Shown here: in pieces, positions 26,779 through 35,802 of the stretch
How the letters are laid out: every line of letters starts with the position of its first letter
Position numbering within the stretch: position 1 is the first letter of the stretch
The notes under the pieces: model-generated
The model's database searches: none
What the model was told of the DNA's origin: nothing
What the model saw: the letters and a program-made list of their open reading frames with translations, nothing else
Program-made: the position numbers and the translations under genes
Assembly: GCF_029623395.1 (NCBI RefSeq)
Contig: NZ_JAPYKK010000026.1
Coordinates: 1 to 61,779 of the forward strand
Direction of reading: 5' to 3'
Source of the DNA: Sphingomonas echinoides
GTDB lineage: Bacteria > Pseudomonadota > Alphaproteobacteria > Sphingomonadales > Sphingomonadaceae
DNA length: 61,779 nt

Positions 26779-28863
26779 ATGCAGCGGATCTTGAAAGCAC
26801 TCGCATTGGCAATCGTGGCGGCGCCGGCAGCGGCGCAAGCGCAGATGCCCGATACCATCCTGTACGGCGTCGCTTATTATGACGAGTACACGCCGGTCGA
26901 CCGCGTCGATGAGGACGCGCGGATGATGAAGGCGGCGGGGATCAGCGTGGTCCGCATCGCGGAGTCGACCTGGGGTACGCTCGAACCGCAGCCCGGGGTG
27001 TTCGATTTCAGCCATGTCGATCGCATGCTCTCCGCGATGCACAAGCAGGGCATCAAGGTGATCGTCGGAACGCCGACCTATGCGATCCCGACCTGGCTCG
27101 CGCGCCAGCATCCCAACGTGCTCGTCGTCGGCCGCGACGGTGTGCGCGCGCAATATGGCACCCGGCAGAACATGGACATCACCGATCCCGATTACCGCGC
27201 GGCGGCAGAGCGCGTGATCGTCGCACTGGTCGACCATGTGAAGGATCACCCGGCGGTGATCGGCTATCAGCTCGACAACGAGACCAAGCCCTATGGCACC
27301 AGCGGCCCGGCGGTGCAGGCGGCGTTCGTCCAGTCGCTCAAGGCGAAATGGCCGAGCCTCGATGCCCTGAACCAGGCGTGGGGGCTGAATTACTGGTCCA
27401 ACCGGATCAACCGGTGGGAGGATTTCCCGTCGACCAACGGCTCGATCAACGCCAGCATGTCCAACGCCTTCGCCGCTTATCAGCGCAGCCTCGTCACCGA
27501 CTTCCTCGGCTGGCAGGCCAAGCTCGTGCGCGCGCATGCCCGGCCGGGGCAATTCACGACGCAGAATTTCGATTTGGGCTGGCGCGAGGGTTCCTACGGC
27601 ATCCAGCCCGAGGTCGATCATTGGAAGGCGGCACGCTCGCTCGATATCGCCGGCATCGACATCTATCATCCGACGCAGGACAAGCTGACCGGCGCGGAGA
27701 TCGCCTTTGGCGGCGACGAGGCGCGCTCGATCCGCAACGGACAGAATTATCTGGTGCTGGAAACCGAGGCGCAGGGTTTCCCGCAATGGACGCCCTATCC
27801 GGGCCAGCTTCGCCTCCAGGCGTTCAGCCATCTCGCCTCGGGCGCGCAGATGGTCGAATATTGGCATTGGGCGACGACTGCCAACGCGGTCGAGACCTAT
27901 TGGCGCGGGCTGCTGTCGCAGGACTATAAGCCCAATGCCGAATATGCGGCGGCAAAGGTCATCGGCGCCGAGATTGCTCGCCTTGGCCCGAAGCTGGCAG
28001 GCATGACGAAACACAACCAGGTCGCCGTCTATGTCAGCAACGCCGCGCAGACCGCGTTCAATTCGTTCAAGCCGGCGGGCATCGAATATAATCAGGTGCT
28101 GCGCCCGTTCTACGATGCGCTCTATCGGATGAACGTCGAGGCCGACATCGTGTCGCCCGACAGCACGCAGAAGCTCGATCAGTACAAGCTCATCGTCGTG
28201 CCCGCTCTGTACGCGGCGAGCGACGCCGAGATCGCGCGGCTCAACGATTACGCCAAGCGCGGTGGGCATGTGCTCTACACCTTCAAAAGCGGCTTTTCGG
28301 ACGAGAACACGAAGGTCCGCTATGCCGCCCAGCCGGGCGCGATCGCTGAGGCGGCGGGCGTCACCTATCAGGAGTTCACGATTCCCGTCGGGGTCACGCT
28401 CGCGGGCAATCCGTTCGGGGTCTCGGACGCCGACAACGCGCCGCGTTGGTGGATGGAGATGTTGAAGCCCACCACCGCCGAGGTCGTGGCGCGCTATCAG
28501 CACCCGTCCTGGCCGGCCGGCGCCGCGATGACGCGCAACCATTGGGGCAAAGGCGAAGTCAGCTATGTCGGCTTCATGCCGAGCGACGCGCTCGCCGAGA
28601 AGATCGTCGCCGCCGAAGTCACGCGGGCAGGGGTCTTGCCGTCGGTCGCGGGGGTGCAGTTCCCGCTGATCGTGCGCGGCGGCACGCTCAAGAACGGTCA
28701 TACCGTCCGGTACGTGCTCAACTATTCGGCTTCGCCACAGCATTTGGCGGCTCCGGCCGCGGGCACCGAACTGTTGCATGGGCGCAAGGTTCAGCGCGGC
28801 GGATCGATCGACCTCGCCCCGTGGGACGTCGCGATCATCGAGGAAGATGGGCGGCCCGGCTGA
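26779..28863 (+). CDS. Exported GH42 beta-galactosidase
   Basis: A 694-residue glycosidase with a signal peptide (cleavage near AQAQMPD). The TIM barrel (about residues 28-400) has the acid/base Glu in QLDNE (E168) and the nucleophile Glu in LVLETEAQ (E328), as in GH42. A trimerisation-like domain (about 410-620) and a C-terminal beta domain follow. It would remove terminal beta-galactose. The GH31 gene follows by 39 bp, so the two are probably co-transcribed. Galactose on xylose occurs in xyloglucan side chains, which fits this pair. The export signal suggests periplasmic action after TonB-dependent uptake. Confidence 0.9.
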   Translation: MQRILKALALAIVAAPAAAQAQMPDTILYGVAYYDEYTPVDRVDEDARMMKAAGISVVRIAESTWGTLEPQPGVFDFSHVDRMLSAMHKQGIKVIVGTPTYAIPTWLARQHPNVLVVGRDGVRAQYGTRQNMDITDPDYRAAAERVIVALVDHVKDHPAVIGYQLDNETKPYGTSGPAVQAAFVQSLKAKWPSLDALNQAWGLNYWSNRINRWEDFPSTNGSINASMSNAFAAYQRSLVTDFLGWQAKLVRAHARPGQFTTQNFDLGWREGSYGIQPEVDHWKAARSLDIAGIDIYHPTQDKLTGAEIAFGGDEARSIRNGQNYLVLETEAQGFPQWTPYPGQLRLQAFSHLASGAQMVEYWHWATTANAVETYWRGLLSQDYKPNAEYAAAKVIGAEIARLGPKLAGMTKHNQVAVYVSNAAQTAFNSFKPAGIEYNQVLRPFYDALYRMNVEADIVSPDSTQKLDQYKLIVVPALYAASDAEIARLNDYAKRGGHVLYTFKSGFSDENTKVRYAAQPGAIAEAAGVTYQEFTIPVGVTLAGNPFGVSDADNAPRWWMEMLKPTTAEVVARYQHPSWPAGAAMTRNHWGKGEVSYVGFMPSDALAEKIVAAEVTRAGVLPSVAGVQFPLIVRGGTLKNGHTVRYVLNYSASPQHLAAPAAGTELLHGRKVQRGGSIDLAPWDVAIIEEDGRPG

Positions 28864-28902
28864 TGGCCGCGCCGTGCAGAAACGAAGCGAAGGGGAGGTT
28901 GC

Positions 28903-31569
28903 GTGAGCGAGACGAAAACGCCGCGTAGCGCGGCCATCACCCGGCGCGCGCTGCTTGGAAGCGGTGCGGGCGTGGCGATCGTGTCGAGCGGCCTGGTGCA
29001 AGCCGCGACAAGGATCGCCGCGCCGGATTTCGTGATCCGCACCGGCGACCTGTCGATTGCCGTCACGGCACTCAGCGACCGTGCATTTCGCGTCCGCGTC
29101 GCGCCCGTTGGAGCACCTCCCGCAACGCCGAGCGAAATGCTCGCGCCGATCGCGAAGCCGCCTATCCCGAAGCGGACTCGGGAAGGTAGTCGAACGGTGC
29201 TGACGTTGCCGCACGCGCGATGCATGTGGGACGAAGCTACTGGGTGCCTGTCGTTCCATGACGGCGGGGGCAAGCTGCTGCTCAGCGAAGCGCCCGGATC
29301 GCGCCACGTCGCGCCGTCGACGATCGGAACCGAGCCGACGCTCGCCGTAACGCAAGGGTTCGCCAGCCCGGCCGACGAACGCCTCTACGGCACGGGCTGT
29401 TTCCAGGACGGCCATCTCGATATCCGCGGTCTTCCCCGCCGCCTGACGCAAGTGAATACGCAGATCAGCCAGCTGTTCGTGCTGTCGAGCAAGGGCTATG
29501 GTCTGCTGTGGCACAATCCCGGCATGGCGGAGCTGAACCGACCGGATCGGGCGATCGCCTTGACCCGCCGGGCGGCGGCTGGCGCGGCGCGCATGGCGGA
29601 TGTCACCACCTCCACCGGCAATGCCCGCGTCGAGCGCCGCGATGCGGAGTTCACCGGCACGTTCAGCGTCCCGCAGAGTGGGCGCTATGCGTTCCTGCTC
29701 GATCTCGGGCGCAAGATGTCCTCGCGCCATTATCTGGCGATCGACGGCAAGCCCCTGACGGATCACACCAATGCCTGGTTGCCGCCGACCGCCAGCGTCA
29801 TCGGCGCGCTTGCCGCGGGGGAGCACAGTGTGCTGGTGCGGGCAAGCGACGAGGACGTTCCGGTCCTCGCCTTCGCACCCGTTGAAGATCGCACGACCTG
29901 GTCGTCGCCGGTATCCGAGGGGATCGATTATGTCGTGATCGCCGGGCCGACGTCGGCTCAGGTCATGGCGGGCTATCACGCGTTGCTCGGGCCGCAGCCG
30001 ATGATGCCGCTATGGGCGCTCGGCTACATTCATTGCCGCGAGCGGTTCCACTCGTCGGACGAGATCCTCGCGACCGCACGCGAATTCCGCGCGCGCAAGC
30101 TGCCCTGCGACATGATGGTGCAGGATTGGCAATATTGGGGAAAGTATGGCTGGAACGCCATGCGTTTCGATGAGGATCATTATCCCGATCCCGCTGGCCT
30201 CGTTCGCGATCTGCATGCGATCGACATGCGCTTCATGCTGTCGGTCTGGTCAAAGGTCGGCAAGGAAACCGAACTCGGCAAGGACGTCGCCGCCAAGCGC
30301 TTCTACATTCCGGGCACCGAGTGGATCGATTTCTTCAATCCCGTCGCTGCGCGCTTCTATGCCCAACAGCAGACGCAGAAGCTCGGCGCGCTTGGCATCG
30401 ATGCCTGGTGGCAGGACGCGACCGAGCCCGAGAATGACGATCTGGCCGGACGGCCGATCTATGCGGCACCGGGCCGGACCCAGCCGGGCGAGAAACGCCG
30501 CAACCTATACCCGCTCCAAGTCAGCCGAACGGTCTATGAGGCGCAGCGGCGCGCCTATCCCGACAAGCGTGTGATGATCCTCACCCGATCGGCGGCGCCC
30601 GGCCAGCAGCGTTACGGCGCAGCGACATGGTCGGGCGACATCGGCCACGATTGGGAGACGCTGAAACGCCAGATCCCGGCTGGGCTCAACATGGCGGCGG
30701 CAGGCCAGGCCTGGTGGACCGTCGACGCAGGCGGCTTCTTCCGCCCGGGGAAGGGGCAATATACCGACCCCGCCTATCAGGAACGCTTCCTGCGCTGGTT
30801 CCAGTTCGCGACCTTCCTGCCGATGACGCGCGTCCACGGCTACATGACCGATACCGAGTTCTGGCGCTATGGCGAGACGGTGGAACGCGTCGCGCGCTTC
30901 TACCTCGAACTCCGCTATCGGTTGCTGCCCTACATTTACTCGCTGGCAGCCGAGGCCTCCGCTTCCGGAATGCCGCTGATCCGGCCATTGGTGTTCGAGT
31001 TTCCAGACGATCCGAAGGCGCTGGATCAGGTTCACGCATATATGTTCGGCAGCGCCATCCACGTCGCACCGGTACTGGCGGCCGACGTGACGACCTGGGA
31101 CGTGTATTTGCCGATTTCAGAGGGCGGCTGGTACGATTTCTGGACGAATGAGCACCGTGCGGGTGGGCGGACGTACACCGTCGCGGTGACGCTCGACCGC
31201 ATTCCGCTGCACGTGCGGGCGGGCAGCATCCTGCCGCTGGGGCCTGTCGGCCAATCGACCGCGCGGCTTCTGGGCGGGCCGCTTGATCTCATGGTCTATC
31301 CCGGGCGGGATGGCACTGCTTCGCTGTACGAGGATGACGGGCTCAGCTATCGCTATGAGCAGGGTGCGGCGGCGCGCATGATGCTCACTTGGGAACAGTC
31401 GGCAGGGGTGCTCGCGCTCGGCACGCGGCAGGGCACGTATCCCGGCATGACGAAGCGCAGGGAGATCCGCGTTCATGTGATGCGCCCCGGAACCGCCGCA
31501 CTTTTGGCAAGCGCAGGTCTGGCGGTAGATTATGACGGGCGTGCCAAGCGGATGACGGTTTTGGCATAG
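28903..31569 (+). CDS. Exported GH31 alpha-xylosidase-like enzyme with inserted PA14-like domain
   Basis: An 888-residue glycosidase starting at GTG behind a strong GGGGAGG site. The N-terminus looks like a Tat signal (TRRALLGSG then a hydrophobic stretch). A beta-sandwich domain follows, interrupted at about residues 235-325 by a PA14-like insert, then the GH31 barrel. The nucleophile is Asp in WWQDATEPE (D505) and the acid/base is Asp in TWSGDIGHD (D579); beta domains follow. The PA14 insert is known from xyloglucan alpha-xylosidase Xyl31A of Cellvibrio japonicus. With GH42 alongside, alpha-xylosidase is more likely than alpha-glucosidase, but specificity is inferred. Confidence 0.88.
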   Translation: MSETKTPRSAAITRRALLGSGAGVAIVSSGLVQAATRIAAPDFVIRTGDLSIAVTALSDRAFRVRVAPVGAPPATPSEMLAPIAKPPIPKRTREGSRTVLTLPHARCMWDEATGCLSFHDGGGKLLLSEAPGSRHVAPSTIGTEPTLAVTQGFASPADERLYGTGCFQDGHLDIRGLPRRLTQVNTQISQLFVLSSKGYGLLWHNPGMAELNRPDRAIALTRRAAAGAARMADVTTSTGNARVERRDAEFTGTFSVPQSGRYAFLLDLGRKMSSRHYLAIDGKPLTDHTNAWLPPTASVIGALAAGEHSVLVRASDEDVPVLAFAPVEDRTTWSSPVSEGIDYVVIAGPTSAQVMAGYHALLGPQPMMPLWALGYIHCRERFHSSDEILATAREFRARKLPCDMMVQDWQYWGKYGWNAMRFDEDHYPDPAGLVRDLHAIDMRFMLSVWSKVGKETELGKDVAAKRFYIPGTEWIDFFNPVAARFYAQQQTQKLGALGIDAWWQDATEPENDDLAGRPIYAAPGRTQPGEKRRNLYPLQVSRTVYEAQRRAYPDKRVMILTRSAAPGQQRYGAATWSGDIGHDWETLKRQIPAGLNMAAAGQAWWTVDAGGFFRPGKGQYTDPAYQERFLRWFQFATFLPMTRVHGYMTDTEFWRYGETVERVARFYLELRYRLLPYIYSLAAEASASGMPLIRPLVFEFPDDPKALDQVHAYMFGSAIHVAPVLAADVTTWDVYLPISEGGWYDFWTNEHRAGGRTYTVAVTLDRIPLHVRAGSILPLGPVGQSTARLLGGPLDLMVYPGRDGTASLYEDDGLSYRYEQGAAARMMLTWEQSAGVLALGTRQGTYPGMTKRREIRVHVMRPGTAALLASAGLAVDYDGRAKRMTVLA

Positions 31570-32692
31570 CCGTCGCGAGGGGCTGGCATGCGCAGAGCGG
31601 TCTGCCCGCGCTGTTCGGATATCGTCAACCGGTTTCGATGATCTATCTGCCGGGCCGACGTAACGGCTTTACGGCCGGGAGCGCGACACCCCGAAGTGGT
31701 GAACCAATTGCAGCCGGCGCGACGTGGCGGCGCAAGTGAGGGCGATTCGAAACGCGCTTTGCAATCCGAATAAATCGTTGGGCACCGACCCTGAACGCCG
31801 CCACGCCATGCGGTCTAATTTCGGCTTGCCGCAATTGTTGATGGCGTGGCTCGCGGGAAACCGCACGCTGGCCGAAGGGGAATTTGTCGGGGCGTTGCGA
31901 GCGTAAATCCCCAGGTTGGACACCCGAATAGCGAAGCACGGAAAGCGCGATCGCATGGTCCCGCTTTGCAAACGGGTCGCGATGTAATCCTTTACATTAA
32001 AAATAGATGAACATACTCAACGCGTAAGTTTGGCGCTCAGACGTCGCAGAGGGAGAGGCCGGCGTGGTCACAACGAAGGCTGCCGTTACCATAGCGCGCT
32101 GTGGTTCGACACGTCGCTCAAGCGCGCCAAAACGCAAAATAAGGGCCGCAGCCCGCCGTGGGTGGTGCACGGCAAAAGCTTCCCGCAAGATGATAAGCAT
32201 TCCTCGTCACGCCCCCGCAGCGATCGATTCAGGGCTTCGCTGATGGCGTCGCGGTACGCCTCCGATCCGTACAACCCGGCACTTGTTCCGATGGCATTAT
32301 GCAAAGCGGACCGTTCAGCGTCTCGTCGAATGACCGAGACACTGGGTCGCCTACCGCTCATTCCGCCAGGATAAGAAGTAAGACGACGTTGCCGGAGGCA
32401 ACAGTACGTCGACCGTTCTTATCGGCCGCACTCAAATCACCGGAGGTTGCAATGCTCAGAATGCCTCCGTGAGAAAGGACATTGATCGGCAAGATGTCGA
32501 TGAAGTGAATATATCAACAACATCACCTGGAATGTCTGTGCCTTTCTATTGCTAAAAATATGCAATGGCGCGGGAGTCTGTCCTGCCACGGTGCCAGACT
32601 AGTTCCAGGATCGCAGATCATCGGGCGGCAACAAGCTCGAGATAACTACAAACTGAATGGGCTCAGGATTGCCCGATACCGGGAGAGGGATT
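31570..32692. other. 1.1-kb stretch without a recognisable gene
   Basis: This is the longest gap in the window. Short frames exist (for example 32086-32361 on the minus strand and 31724-31906 on the plus strand), but none shows a ribosome-binding site, signal peptide or known domain. The parts around 31980-32010 and 32480-32570 are clearly A+T-richer than the genome average. A 16-bp palindrome at 31982-31997 is listed separately. The last part must hold the promoter for the TBDR at 32693. It could be a gene remnant or a long untranslated region. Confidence 0.5.
31982..31997. promoter_or_regulatory. Palindrome ATGTAA-N4-TTACAT (candidate operator)
   Basis: A perfect inverted repeat with 6-bp arms and a TCCT spacer, in an A+T-rich stretch about 700 bp before the TBDR at 32693. 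It resembles dimeric repressor sites. No nearby gene start explains it, so it may mark an unrecognised transcript. Confidence 0.3.
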
Positions 32693-35578
32693 ATGAAGTT
32701 TCGTTCCGCACGAGTTTGCCTGCTGATCGGCAGCGCTCTCGTCACCACGCCGGCGTTCGCGCAGGATGTCACCGCGCCCACACCAGGATCGGTGCAGGAC
32801 AGCGCTACCGCGCAACCGCTGGAACCGACCCCGACGGCCGCTGAGCCGGGTCAGGATACGCCCGCACCCGGCGAGGACATCGTCGTCACCGGAATTCGCA
32901 GCAGTCTCGCCAATTCGGCACGCGTGAAGCGCGACGCACAGCAAATCGTCGACAGCATCAGCGCGGAAGACGTCGGGAAATTCCCCGATTCCAATATCGC
33001 TGAATCGCTCCAACGCATTACCGGCGTCGCGATCGACCGATCGGGCGGCGAAGGCCAGTTCATCACCGTTCGCGGCCTTGGGCCGGAATTCAATACCGTT
33101 CTGGTCAACGGTCGCGTCATGGCGACCGACAATCCCGGACGCGAATTCTCGTTCGACGTTCTCTCGTCCAACATGATCCAGCGTACCGACGTGTTCAAAT
33201 CGAACGTGCCCGAACTGCAGGAAGGCGGCATCGGGGCCACGGTCAATATCATTACCGCACGTCCGCTGTCGGGACGCAGCGGGTTCCACTTCGCGGCATC
33301 GGCGGGCGCCATTTACGATACGTTGCGCGAGAAGGCCGGGCCGGATGGATCGGCTACCGCTTCGTGGACCAATCCCAACAAGACCTTCGGCGTCGTCCTG
33401 TCGGGGTCGTACACAAAGCGCAAGAACCAGGACGATTCCATCGCGATCGACGGGTGGATCAACGGCCGGCCCGATATCATCTCGGTGATCGGCGGCACGC
33501 CGACATTGATCACCGGCGCAGACCCGCGATACCCGGTGTCGGGCAACGTCAACGTTCCCCAGAGCCTCTATTATCAGCGCACGCAGGAACAGCGTGAGCG
33601 GATCAATCTGGCGGGTGCGGTCCAGTTCAAGCCGACCGACACGCTCGAATTTACCGTCGACGGCGTCTACTCGAAGTTCAACGTGTCGGGGGAAGTCCGC
33701 CGGCTCGATAACTTTCTGGCCGCGCCCTATTATCAGCCGACGTTCGACGGGAATAGGACCGCGACCAGTCTAAGCATGATCGGCGGCGACTTCATCGCCC
33801 AGAACCCGCAGTTCCTGGCGGACAACCGCGACCGGCTGACCAACAACGGCCTCAATTCGAAGGTCGACCACGTCTACAACCTGACGAATCGCCAATCCGA
33901 GAGCTATCAGATCGGCGGCAACGTCAAATGGAACCCGTCGAGCAACGTCGAAGTCCGGCTCGATGCGTCGGTCACGGGCGCGAACCGCGTTTCGCCGAAC
34001 CAGTATCTCGTGATCGGCGCGTTGCTGCCCTACAACTATCAGTTCAATCTCAATCCCGGCCAGTTGCCGACCGCGTCGTTCGACAATTCCATCATCAACG
34101 ATCCCAACCGGATGCGCCTGCATTACATGGGGATCGATACCAATCGATCGCGCGATCGAGGTTCGGAATTCCATCTCGATACGAAGTATCAGGTGGACAA
34201 TTCGATCCTGAAGTCGGTGTTGATCGGTGGCTCCTACACCGAACGGCGCAAGGTCAACCGGTCGTTCAACAACAGCGATTCGAGCTGCACCTATTGCGGG
34301 TATCAGGTCCCGATCGCTCAAGGCCTTCTGGAATCGTATGATTGGCAGAACTTCCAGGGTGGCGGTCGGAACATTCCGCCTTCGCTGTTCCAGTTCGATC
34401 CGCAGGCGTTCCTTGCCTATCTGAATGACCCAGCCACGCTGTCGATCCCGACCAACGGCCGAACACCCGCGCAACAGGCCGCATTCGCGCAACAGGCGCT
34501 CGCGCTTCCGGGCGGACCGTTCGGGGTCCGCGAGCAGCTCCGCGGAACGGTCAACGTCCAGGAGCGGTTGACCGCAGGGTACATCAGCATGCAGTTCGGC
34601 GGCCCGCGCTGGTCGGGCAACGTCGGCGTCCGCGTCGTCAGGACGCAAGTCCTGTCCGCCGGCTTCGACACGCCCGTCACGAGCATCGCCAACACGCCGG
34701 GGGATGACACGCTGCAATACACCTATGGTCCACCAACGGCGGTGTCGGTGAGCAACAGCTACGTCAACGCACTGCCGTCGGCGAACATCCGGTACAACGT
34801 CACCGACAAGCTGCTCGCGCGGGCTGCGTTCTCACAGACGGTGACCCGCCCGACGCTGACCGATCTTGGCGTGAACAACGATTTCGGTGGCCGAATTTCG
34901 GTGCCGCAGTCCAGCGGCGGCAACCCGAACCTGCTGCCCTTCCGGTCGACCAACTACGATGTCTCGCTCGAATGGTATGTCACCCCCGTCAGCTATTTCA
35001 GCGTGGGTGCATTCCACAAGGACCTCAGCGATTTCCTTGAACTCCAGACGCTGCCGGTCAACCGGTTCGGTCGCGTGTTCCAGGATACCCGCACGCGCAA
35101 CGGACAAACCGGCTACATCCGCGGCGTCGAGGTGGGGGCGCAATATGCATTCGACTGGCTGCCGGGATTTGCGTCGGGCTTCGGCGTCACCGGCAACTAT
35201 ACGTACGTGAACAGCAAGGTGGAGCGCGATCAAACTCTCACGGACTATGACTGCGGGTACAACGGCCTGTCGCCGCATTCGGCCAACGGCAGCGTCTTTT
35301 ACGAGAAGTACGGCATTTCGGCACGGACGTCGTACAACTGGCGTTCGGATTACCTGCGGCAGTGCCGGTCGAGCCAGGGACGACCGCGCAACCGCTCGTC
35401 TTATGGGCAGCTCGACTTCAATGTTGCCTATGACCTGACCCGCAACTTCCAGGTCTATGTTCAGGGCGTCAACGTCACGAACACGCGGGTGAGCGAATGG
35501 TCGGCGATCGAAGACCGGTTCCTGCTGCTCCAGGAAACGGGTGCACGGTACAACTTCGGGGTACGGGTCAAGTTCTGA
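32693..35578 (+). CDS. TonB-dependent receptor (TIGR01782-like)
   Basis: A 961-residue outer-membrane receptor with a signal peptide (cleavage near PAFAQD), a Pro/Thr-rich spacer and the DIVVTGIRSS plug start. The plug is characteristic of the large Caulobacter/sphingomonad sugar-receptor group (EDVGKFPDSNIAESLQR, then GEGQFITVRGLGPEFN). The barrel ends in NFGVRVKF with the expected terminal Phe. ATG 32693 follows a GGGAGAGGGA site. It follows the GH42-GH31 pair on the same strand after a 1.1-kb gap and precedes an MFS gene, so it likely imports a related glycan fragment. Confidence 0.9.
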   Translation: MKFRSARVCLLIGSALVTTPAFAQDVTAPTPGSVQDSATAQPLEPTPTAAEPGQDTPAPGEDIVVTGIRSSLANSARVKRDAQQIVDSISAEDVGKFPDSNIAESLQRITGVAIDRSGGEGQFITVRGLGPEFNTVLVNGRVMATDNPGREFSFDVLSSNMIQRTDVFKSNVPELQEGGIGATVNIITARPLSGRSGFHFAASAGAIYDTLREKAGPDGSATASWTNPNKTFGVVLSGSYTKRKNQDDSIAIDGWINGRPDIISVIGGTPTLITGADPRYPVSGNVNVPQSLYYQRTQEQRERINLAGAVQFKPTDTLEFTVDGVYSKFNVSGEVRRLDNFLAAPYYQPTFDGNRTATSLSMIGGDFIAQNPQFLADNRDRLTNNGLNSKVDHVYNLTNRQSESYQIGGNVKWNPSSNVEVRLDASVTGANRVSPNQYLVIGALLPYNYQFNLNPGQLPTASFDNSIINDPNRMRLHYMGIDTNRSRDRGSEFHLDTKYQVDNSILKSVLIGGSYTERRKVNRSFNNSDSSCTYCGYQVPIAQGLLESYDWQNFQGGGRNIPPSLFQFDPQAFLAYLNDPATLSIPTNGRTPAQQAAFAQQALALPGGPFGVREQLRGTVNVQERLTAGYISMQFGGPRWSGNVGVRVVRTQVLSAGFDTPVTSIANTPGDDTLQYTYGPPTAVSVSNSYVNALPSANIRYNVTDKLLARAAFSQTVTRPTLTDLGVNNDFGGRISVPQSSGGNPNLLPFRSTNYDVSLEWYVTPVSYFSVGAFHKDLSDFLELQTLPVNRFGRVFQDTRTRNGQTGYIRGVEVGAQYAFDWLPGFASGFGVTGNYTYVNSKVERDQTLTDYDCGYNGLSPHSANGSVFYEKYGISARTSYNWRSDYLRQCRSSQGRPRNRSSYGQLDFNVAYDLTRNFQVYVQGVNVTNTRVSEWSAIEDRFLLLQETGARYNFGVRVKF

Positions 35579-35610
35579 TCCGGTCTCGCGACCGAGCGAC
35601 CTGATGGGGA

Positions 35611-35680
35611 TCCCGATAGTCGGGTTCGTGAAGCGCGTATCCTTGGGGATGCGGGCGGCATCACGAACCTGCTATCGGGA
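35611..35680. repeat. Long imperfect inverted repeat after the TonB-dependent receptor
   Basis: Arms at 35611-35631 and 35661-35680 pair over about 18 of 20 positions (TCCCGATAG...GGTTCGTGA against its complement), with a 29-base loop. No T-tract follows, so it is not a standard intrinsic terminator. It sits between the TBDR stop and the MFS start and could be an mRNA-stabilising or attenuating hairpin, or an interspersed repeat. Confidence 0.6.
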
Positions 35681-35802
35681 ACCTCTGATAGCCGGTTCAA
35701 GTCTCGCGGTTGCAACTTGTCCGTGGCACGACCACATCCACGGCGACCAGCGGAGTGCAAGAGCACCGGCGCGGAGGGGATATCCCATCAAGGACTTCCC
35801 GC

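Noticed and set aside
26524..29979. A very long open frame on the minus strand (1151 codons)
   Set aside because: It runs antisense through GH42 and the starts of neighbouring genes. Its Arg/His/Asp-rich composition is typical of a reverse frame in high-G+C codon-biased DNA, and it has no domain.
32086..32361. Possible small minus-strand gene of 91 codons in the 1.1-kb gap
   Set aside because: No ribosome-binding site, no hydrophobic or known domain and no matching neighbour; it may be chance.
35611..35680. Intrinsic terminator reading of the hairpin
   Set aside because: No run of T follows either arm, and the loop is long for a terminator.
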